Shown here: one piece after another, positions 5,841 through 12,140 of the stretch
How positions within the stretch are numbered: the first letter of the stretch is position 1
How the letters are laid out: the number at the start of each line of letters is the position of its first letter
Assembly (NCBI GenBank): GCA_003645745.1
Contig: QNCH01000027.1
Location: 1 to 12,140, forward strand
DNA from: Candidatus Omnitrophota bacterium
GTDB taxonomy: Bacteria; Omnitrophota; Gorgyraeia; B26-G9
Reading direction: 5' to 3'
DNA length: 12,140 bases
The notes under the pieces: model-generated
Database searches by the model: none
What the model was told of the DNA's origin: nothing
Seen by the model: only the letters and a program-made list of their open reading frames with translations
Position numbers and translations under genes: made by a program

Positions 5841-8800
5841 TTACGAATTATTGGTTACTTTTTCTTTTTGCTGTTCTTTATGTACAACTTTTATCCGCCG
5901 ATAAGCAGCAAACCCTGTACCCGCAGGGATTAAATGCCCCATAATCACATTCTCCTTTAATCCTAGTAATTCATCACGTTTACCGCCTGCTGCGGCTTCA
6001 GTTAAAACTCGTGTAGTTTCCTGGAAACTAGCAGAAGAAATAAAACTTTCAGTGCTTAAAGAAGATTTGGTAATTCCTAAAAGTAAAGGATCCCCTTTTG
6101 CGGGCTTGCCTTTTTTCTGCATAATACGGTTATTTACATCTTCTAAAACTAACTTATCTACTTGCTCCCCAGGTAAAAGATCAGTATCTCCTACTTCACT
6201 TATCTTTACTTTCCTGAGCATCTGTTTGACAATTACTTCTATATGTTTATCATTAATCTGCACTCCTTGCAAACGATAAACTTCCTGTATTTCATTAACT
6301 AAATGCTCCTGTAATTTCTGCACTCCGGAAACTTTTAAAATATGATGTGGTACAACAGAACCATCGGTAAGTTCCTGCCCGCTATTAACTGCATCGCCTT
6401 TATAAACATTTAAATGTTTTCCAGGCGGGATTAAATATTCTGTACTCATTCCAGAAGCACTCGTTACAATTATCCTTCTCTGTCCTTTTTTAGGTTCGCC
6501 AAAATCAACGATTCCATCTATTTCACTAATAATTGCCGGATCTTTAGGCTTACGTGCCTCAAATATCTCAGCAACTCTAGGCAAACCTCCTGTAATATCT
6601 TTTGTTTTAGTAATTTTTCGCGGTATTTTAGCTAAAAGAGCGCCCGCGTCAACACTACTACCATGCTTAACAACTATATGCGCTCCAAAAGGAATAGTAT
6701 AAAAAGCAAGTACATTGTTTTTTGCGTCACAAATAATAATTTGCGGATGATAATCTGCCTTATGGTCAATAATTACCATGTCAGTTAAACCAGTAGAAGA
6801 ATCTGTTTCTTTCCGCATAGTTAAACCTTCTTTAATGTCTTCAAAACGCACTTTACCTGCTGCTTCAGTTAAAATAGGAGAATTATAAGGATCCCAATTT
6901 AAAATGACATCTCCTTTTTGTACTTTTTTGTGATCAGAAAATTCCATTTTTGAACCTACAGGCACATTATACGATTCAATCTCTCTATGGATATCATTTT
7001 CAATAATCACTCTGCCGTTTCTATTTAAAACAACAATTTCATTATTTTTAGTTACAACTGTCCTTAGATTATGATATTTTATTTTGCCTGTTTTCTTTAC
7101 TTTAACAGAAGACTGAGCTACAACCCTAGAAGCTGTACCGCCAATATGAAATGTACGCATTGTTAGCTGAGTACCAGGTTCTCCTATAGATTGAGCCGCA
7201 AGAATACCTACTGTTTCGCCTAATTCAGCCATACGTTGATTTGCCAAATTACGGCCATAACATTTAATACAAACTCCATGCCTTGCCTGGCAAGTCAATA
7301 CACTCCTGACTCTAATTTTCTCTATGCCTAATTCTTCAATTCTTTTTGCTTTTTCCTCACTTATTTCTTCCCCCGCAGCAACAATTATTTTATCTGTAAC
7401 TATATCAACAACATTATCAAGCGCAATCCTGCCAGGAATACGCTCCTTTAACTTAACGACAACTTCATCCCCTTCAGTGATTGCTGAAATAGTGATACCA
7501 TTCAAAGTATGGCAATCATCCATACTAATAATTACATCTTGAGCCACATCAACAAGTCTCCTGGTCAAATAACCTGCATCTGCTGTTTTTAATGCTGTAT
7601 CTGCGAGGCCTTTTCTTGCGCCATGCGTAGAAATAAAAAATTCTAATACTGTCAATCCTTCACGGAAATTAGCAATAATCGGATTTTCGATAATTTCTCC
7701 GGAAGGCTTAGCCATAAGCCCGCGCATACCTGCTAATTGCCTTATCTGTAATTTTGAGCCTCGCGCCCCTGAATCAGCCATCATAAAAATAGAATTAAAT
7801 TTATCCATGCCTTCAAAAACCATATTTGCAATCGTATCAGTAGTATGTGTCCAGATATCAATAATCTTATTATAACGTTCCCCATCAGTAAGGAATCCCT
7901 TTTTATATTGTTTTTCTACAAGGGACACTTCTTGAATAGACTCATTAACCGTCTTCTTCTTACCTTCAGGAATACAAAGATCTTCCATAGCAATAGAAAC
8001 ACCTGCTAACGTCGCGTACTCAAAACCAAGTTCTTTTAAATCATCAAGTAAACTTACAGTACGAACTTGGCCGAACCTTTTAAAAATATCCATAATCATT
8101 CCGCTCAAGCCCGCTTTAGCCATTGTTTTATTAATGAAACCAAATCCAGGAGGAATAATCTGATTAAATCTTATTCTACCAATAGTAGTTTCAATAATCT
8201 CATTGCCAATCCTCAATTTACACTGGCTATGAATATCCGCTTCACCGCATTGATAAGCAGTTATGGCTTCATCCGCATCCGCGTAAGTTCTCAAATACCC
8301 GCCAGCGATACTCTCTCTCTCTACTGTTAGATAATAACAACCTAATACAATATCCTGACTCGGTGCAATAATTGGACGGCCATTTGAAGGAGAAAAAATA
8401 TTGTTTGAAGAAAGCATAAGCAAACGTGATTCCATTTGCGCTTCTGTAGACAAAGGCACATGCACTGCCATCTGATCCCCGTCAAAATCAGCATTAAAAG
8501 CTGTACAAACCAACGGATGCAGCCGAATGGCTTTCCCCTCAATTAACACAGGTTCAAAGGCCTGAATACCTAAACGATGCAGAGTCGGAGCACGGTTTAA
8601 CAAGACAGGATGTTCATTGATAACTTCTTCCAATATATCCCACACTTCAAGCCTAGCACGTTCTACCATTCTTTTCGCACTTTTTACCGTATGTACAAGT
8701 CCGCGTGCTCTTAATTCTTTAATAATAAAAGGTTCGAACAATTCTAAAGCCATACGTTTAGGCAATCCACATTGATGCAATTTCAACTCAGGCCCAACAA

Positions 8801-9839
8801 CAATAACTGAACGGCCTGAATAATCAACTCTTTTACCCAATAAATTCTGGCGAAAACGTCCCTGCTTGCCTTTAAGCATATCACTTAAAGACTTAAGCGG
8901 CCTGTTTCCAGGCCCAAGCACAGGATGCCCATGCCTGCCGTTATCAAATAATGCGTCAACTGCTTCCTGAAGCATACGTTTTTCATTACGCACTATAACA
9001 TCAGGCGCATTTAACTCAATTAATTTTTTTAATCTATTATTACGGTTAATTACTCTACGGTACAAATCATTCAAATCGCTTGTAGCAAACCTGCCTCCTT
9101 CTAAAGGTACAAGAGGCCTTAAATCTGGAGGAATTACAGGAACAGCATCAAGAACCATCCATTCTGCCTTATTTCCTGATTTTTTAAAAGCATTAACAAC
9201 TTTTAAAACTTTAATAAATTTTTTCCTGTTTGTCTCTGTTTTAGCAGTTAATAAGTCTTTATGTGTAGTTTTCGATAATTTATTTAAGTCTATTTCTTTA
9301 AGCAATGTCCTGATTGCTTCAGCCCCCATCATTGCCTTAAATTTACTGCCATAACGGCTAATATATTCTTGATACCTATCTTCAGTAAGTAATTCCATTT
9401 TATGTAATGGAGTATCTCCGGGATCAAGCACAACATATTCTTCATAATAAATAATTTTTTCCAATTCACGCTGGCTTAAATTTAAAATTGCGCCCATTCT
9501 TGAAGGCAAAGCCTTAAAAAACCAAACATGAGTAACAGGAGTAGCTAATTCAATATGCCCCATTCTTTCCCTGCGCACCTTAGAAAGAGTTATTTCAACA
9601 CCACAACGGTCACAAATAATACCCTTATATTTTATGCGCTTATATTTACCGCAATTACATTCCCAATCTTTAGTAGGCCCAAATATACGCTCACAAAACA
9701 ATCCATCTTTCTCTGGTTTAAGAGTACGGTAATTAATTGTTTCCGGTTTTTTTACCTCACCTTTTGACCATTGCCTGATTACTTCTGCAGAAGCTATTTT
9801 TATTGATATAGCATCAAATGCATTTGCATCTACTGCCAT
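5841..9839 (-). CDS. rpoC: DNA-directed RNA polymerase subunit beta'
   Basis: Beta' is the clamp-bearing catalytic subunit of RNA polymerase. The 1332-residue protein holds the N-terminal zinc ribbon (Cys 61, 63, 76, 79), the lid/rudder region and coiled coil that binds sigma (about 250-330), and the active-site motif NADFDGDQMAVH at 449-460, where Asp 451, 453 and 455 hold the catalytic magnesium. The bridge helix is around SGARGSKLQIRQLAGMRG (690-707). The trigger loop is around FISTHGARKGLADTALKT (735-752), with catalytic His739. The second zinc site is Cys 776, 850, 857 and 860. There is no large insertion in the trigger loop (E. coli SI3 is absent), but the region after about residue 910 is the long E. 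coli-like form with the SYNVPVGS and NWDPYNSPI segments. ATG at 9839 has an AGGTG Shine-Dalgarno site 5 bases upstream. The gap from rpoB is 47 bases. Confidence 0.99.
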   Translation of the reverse strand: MAVDANAFDAISIKIASAEVIRQWSKGEVKKPETINYRTLKPEKDGLFCERIFGPTKDWECNCGKYKRIKYKGIICDRCGVEITLSKVRRERMGHIELATPVTHVWFFKALPSRMGAILNLSQRELEKIIYYEEYVVLDPGDTPLHKMELLTEDRYQEYISRYGSKFKAMMGAEAIRTLLKEIDLNKLSKTTHKDLLTAKTETNRKKFIKVLKVVNAFKKSGNKAEWMVLDAVPVIPPDLRPLVPLEGGRFATSDLNDLYRRVINRNNRLKKLIELNAPDVIVRNEKRMLQEAVDALFDNGRHGHPVLGPGNRPLKSLSDMLKGKQGRFRQNLLGKRVDYSGRSVIVVGPELKLHQCGLPKRMALELFEPFIIKELRARGLVHTVKSAKRMVERARLEVWDILEEVINEHPVLLNRAPTLHRLGIQAFEPVLIEGKAIRLHPLVCTAFNADFDGDQMAVHVPLSTEAQMESRLLMLSSNNIFSPSNGRPIIAPSQDIVLGCYYLTVERESIAGGYLRTYADADEAITAYQCGEADIHSQCKLRIGNEIIETTIGRIRFNQIIPPGFGFINKTMAKAGLSGMIMDIFKRFGQVRTVSLLDDLKELGFEYATLAGVSIAMEDLCIPEGKKKTVNESIQEVSLVEKQYKKGFLTDGERYNKIIDIWTHTTDTIANMVFEGMDKFNSIFMMADSGARGSKLQIRQLAGMRGLMAKPSGEIIENPIIANFREGLTVLEFFISTHGARKGLADTALKTADAGYLTRRLVDVAQDVIISMDDCHTLNGITISAITEGDEVVVKLKERIPGRIALDNVVDIVTDKIIVAAGEEISEEKAKRIEELGIEKIRVRSVLTCQARHGVCIKCYGRNLANQRMAELGETVGILAAQSIGEPGTQLTMRTFHIGGTASRVVAQSSVKVKKTGKIKYHNLRTVVTKNNEIVVLNRNGRVIIENDIHREIESYNVPVGSKMEFSDHKKVQKGDVILNWDPYNSPILTEAAGKVRFEDIKEGLTMRKETDSSTGLTDMVIIDHKADYHPQIIICDAKNNVLAFYTIPFGAHIVVKHGSSVDAGALLAKIPRKITKTKDITGGLPRVAEIFEARKPKDPAIISEIDGIVDFGEPKKGQRRIIVTSASGMSTEYLIPPGKHLNVYKGDAVNSGQELTDGSVVPHHILKVSGVQKLQEHLVNEIQEVYRLQGVQINDKHIEVIVKQMLRKVKISEVGDTDLLPGEQVDKLVLEDVNNRIMQKKGKPAKGDPLLLGITKSSLSTESFISSASFQETTRVLTEAAAGGKRDELLGLKENVIMGHLIPAGTGFAAYRRIKVVHKEQQKEKVTNNS

Positions 9840-9886
9840 CTCTTCACCTTTCTCTTAAGGAATAATAAATGACTACGTATTCCTAA

Positions 9887-12140
9887 TCACAAACTTTTCT
9901 TTTTGACCTTCCCTTTATCATTCTGTTTTATCTCTGCCTGTACATCCAATCCCAAACTTTGCAATTCTTTTACCAAAACATTAAACGACTCAGGAGTACT
10001 GGGATTTAAAGCATTTTCCCCTTTAACAATAGATTCATACATCCTTGTCCTGCCAACAACGTCATCACTCTTTACTGTTAAGAACTCTTGCAAAGTAAAA
10101 GCAGCCCCATATGCCTCAAGCGCCCAAACTTCCATTTCTCCAAAACGTTGTCCACCAAATTGAGCTTTACCCCCTAAAGGCTGCTGTGTTACCAACGAGT
10201 AAGGGCCAATAGAACGAGCATGAATTTTATCATCCACTAAATGAGCCAATTTTATGATATAAACATAGCCTACAGAAACCTCTTTATCAAACTTCTCTCC
10301 AGTCAACCCATCACGCAAAACAATTTTTCCGCTTTCAGGCAACCCTGCGTCTCTAAGCGCTTGTTTAATTTCAGTTTCATTTGCGCCACTAAAAACAGAG
10401 GTAGCACATTTGAAACCTAAAACTTTTGCTGCCCATCCAAGATGCATCTCTAAAACCTGGCCAACATTCATACGTGAAGGCACACCCAAAGGATTTAATA
10501 CAATTTCTACAGGAGTTCCATCAGGCAAAAAAGGCATATCTTCTTCAGGCAAAATTCTGGCAATAACACCTTTATTACCATGCCGTCCAGCCATTTTATC
10601 TCCAACAGAAAGTTTCTTTTTACTAGCGACTACAACAACTACTTTTTTTAATACTCCTGGAGGCAGTTCATCGCCCCTTTTTATCTTATCAATTTCCCTC
10701 TGTTCAAGATCCATTACATCATCAATCTGCTGATCAAGAGCATAAATTATTTTCCTTATTTCTTCTCCTGCTTGTTCATGTCCGGCAATCTTAATCGTGT
10801 CCATATCTATGTGCCCAAACATCTTAAGATCATTCTTTTTTACTATTTTATTAGCGGCTACAATAACTTTCCCTGTATCTTCCGTTAATAAACTCACTGC
10901 CAATTTTTTATCTAAAAGTAATTTTGCGAGTTTAGAGCTACGCTCTTTTTTTAATTCACTTATTTGTTCCTTATAATATTTACGAATTTTATCAATTAAT
11001 TTTAACTCCTCACTAATTTCATCTTTAGATTTACCTTTCAAGCCCTTGCGGGAAAAAGAACGCACATCAATTACTACACCTTCCACTCCTGGAGGCACTG
11101 TTAAAGAAGTATCTTTTACATCCTGAGCTTTTTCACCAAAAATAGCACGCAGCAATTTTTCTTCAGGAGACAATTCAGTTTCAGTTTTAGGAGTAACCTT
11201 ACCAACAAGGATATCCCCAGATTTAACTTCTGCGCCAATCCGAATAATACCATTTTCAGCAAGATTTTTTAAAGTTTCTTCTCCCACATTAGGAATATCA
11301 CAGCTAATGTCTTCATTACCCAAACGAGTATCGCGCGCCTCACACTCAAATTCCTCAATATGTATTGAAGTATACATATCTTCCTTAACTACTTTTTCGC
11401 TGATTAAAATCGCATCTTCAAAATTATACCCACGCCATGGCATAAAAGCTACCGAAACATTTCTGCCTAAAGCTAATTCTCCATCTTTTGTCGCAGCACC
11501 ATCAGCAATCACATCGCCTTTTTTTATTTTTTGACCATTTTTAACTAATGGCCTTTGATTTATGCTTGTTGACGCATTTGAACGCATAAATTTTTTCAAA
11601 TGATACGTTGTATTATTAAGCACAATTTTATTTGCATCCACATACCTCACAATTCCGGAATCACGCGCAACAATTACTGATGCTGTATCCACAGCTACTT
11701 TTTGCTCAAAACCAGTACCAACCAAAGGAGACTCTGGTTCCAGCAAAGGAACTGCCTGTCTCTGCATATTAGAACCCATAAGAGCACGATTCGCGTCATC
11801 ATGTTCTAAAAATGGAATTAAACCGGCTGCCACACTCACACGCTGCATAGGAGACACATCCATATAATCAACATCATTCCTACGCATCTTAGGAAAATCA
11901 CCCTTATAACGGCAAGAAATTATATCATTCAAAAAATAACCATTTTCATCTATAGGCGCATTAGCCTGGGCAATTACATACTTATCCTCAATATCCGCGC
12001 TTAAATAATCAATTTTATCTGTAACCCTGCCATTAACAACTTTACTATACGGGGTTTCAATAAAACCAAATGTATTTATCCGCGCAAATGTAGTTAATGA
12101 AGCAATCAAACCAATATTCGGGCCTTCAGGAGTTTCTATC
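9887..12140 (-). CDS. rpoB: DNA-directed RNA polymerase subunit beta, C-terminal part (cut by window edge)
   Basis: This is the C-terminal 750 residues of beta, the subunit that with beta' forms the polymerase active-site cleft. The frame is open to the window end; the first complete residues, IETPEGPNIGLI, correspond to E. coli 561-572, so the true start lies several hundred codons upstream. The TTG at 12109 is an internal leucine codon, not a start. Conserved landmarks include IPFLEHDDANRALMGSNMQR, AFMPWRGYNFEDAIL with the active-site acidic pair, GDKMAGRHGNKGV near 10600 with the two catalytic-centre lysines, and AQFGGQRFGEMEVWALEAYGAA (in parts). A charged, helical insertion occupies roughly 10660-11040. 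The tail ends in lysine-rich KGKVKKKSL and TGA. The second rifampicin cluster (E. coli 563-572) is wild type; the main cluster (512-533) is outside the window. Confidence 0.98.
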   Translation of the reverse strand, partial: IETPEGPNIGLIASLTTFARINTFGFIETPYSKVVNGRVTDKIDYLSADIEDKYVIAQANAPIDENGYFLNDIISCRYKGDFPKMRRNDVDYMDVSPMQRVSVAAGLIPFLEHDDANRALMGSNMQRQAVPLLEPESPLVGTGFEQKVAVDTASVIVARDSGIVRYVDANKIVLNNTTYHLKKFMRSNASTSINQRPLVKNGQKIKKGDVIADGAATKDGELALGRNVSVAFMPWRGYNFEDAILISEKVVKEDMYTSIHIEEFECEARDTRLGNEDISCDIPNVGEETLKNLAENGIIRIGAEVKSGDILVGKVTPKTETELSPEEKLLRAIFGEKAQDVKDTSLTVPPGVEGVVIDVRSFSRKGLKGKSKDEISEELKLIDKIRKYYKEQISELKKERSSKLAKLLLDKKLAVSLLTEDTGKVIVAANKIVKKNDLKMFGHIDMDTIKIAGHEQAGEEIRKIIYALDQQIDDVMDLEQREIDKIKRGDELPPGVLKKVVVVVASKKKLSVGDKMAGRHGNKGVIARILPEEDMPFLPDGTPVEIVLNPLGVPSRMNVGQVLEMHLGWAAKVLGFKCATSVFSGANETEIKQALRDAGLPESGKIVLRDGLTGEKFDKEVSVGYVYIIKLAHLVDDKIHARSIGPYSLVTQQPLGGKAQFGGQRFGEMEVWALEAYGAAFTLQEFLTVKSDDVVGRTRMYESIVKGENALNPSTPESFNVLVKELQSLGLDVQAEIKQNDKGKVKKKSL

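Noticed and set aside
10410..10733. Plus-strand open frame of 107 codons opposite rpoB
   Set aside because: It lies entirely within the conserved RpoB catalytic region on the other strand and shows no recognisable protein motif or credible ribosome binding context.
12107..12109. TTG as a possible rpoB start codon
   Set aside because: The frame continues upstream to the window end through IETPEGPNIG, a conserved RpoB core segment, so the TTG codes for an internal leucine.
1..12140. Search for a previously undescribed system, mobile element, CRISPR array or phage remnant
   Set aside because: All of the window except short spacers is accounted for by well-known housekeeping genes. There are no repeats, integrase or transposase motifs, or unexplained coding regions.

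Overview
This window is a dense, one-directional block of core translation and transcription genes from a bacterium. Every gene lies on the minus strand, so transcription runs from the right end of the window to the left. The order in that direction is: rpoB (5' part cut off by the window edge), rpoC, rpsL, rpsG, fusA, tuf, rpmG, tRNA-Trp(CCA), secE, nusG, rplK, and the first 28 codons of rplA. Gaps between genes are 1 to 62 bases. No stretch without a gene reaches 100 bases. I see no mobile element, CRISPR array, convincing terminator or internal promoter.

The organism looks like an AT-rich, probably uncultured bacterium using the standard bacterial code (TAA, TAG and TGA all serve as stops). 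RpoC has the long E. coli-type C-terminal (jaw side) region but no large trigger-loop insertion. EF-Tu carries a four-cysteine motif in its G domain, which E. coli EF-Tu lacks. Together these suggest a Gram-negative lineage outside the Proteobacteria, perhaps near the PVC/Omnitrophota group, but this is a weak inference and the phylum is not settled here.

Layout: 9887-12140 and 5841-9839 encode the two catalytic subunits of RNA polymerase. 2783-5778 is a classic str-type cluster (S12, S7, EF-G) continuing into EF-Tu (1568-2767). 1-1540 is the L33/tRNA-Trp/SecE/NusG/L11/L1 cluster. The products act together: RNA polymerase with NusG makes and couples transcripts, the ribosomal proteins and elongation factors translate them, and SecE is part of the export channel.

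The genes are ordinary, but their order is not. In many bacteria secE-nusG-rplKAJL lies upstream of rpoBC-rpsL-rpsG-fusA-tuf. Here it lies downstream, joined through a single tuf gene. This is the junction expected if two tuf copies flanking the ancestral cluster recombined, or if an assembler collapsed two near-identical tuf copies. I found no new biological system; this permuted order is the observation most worth checking.
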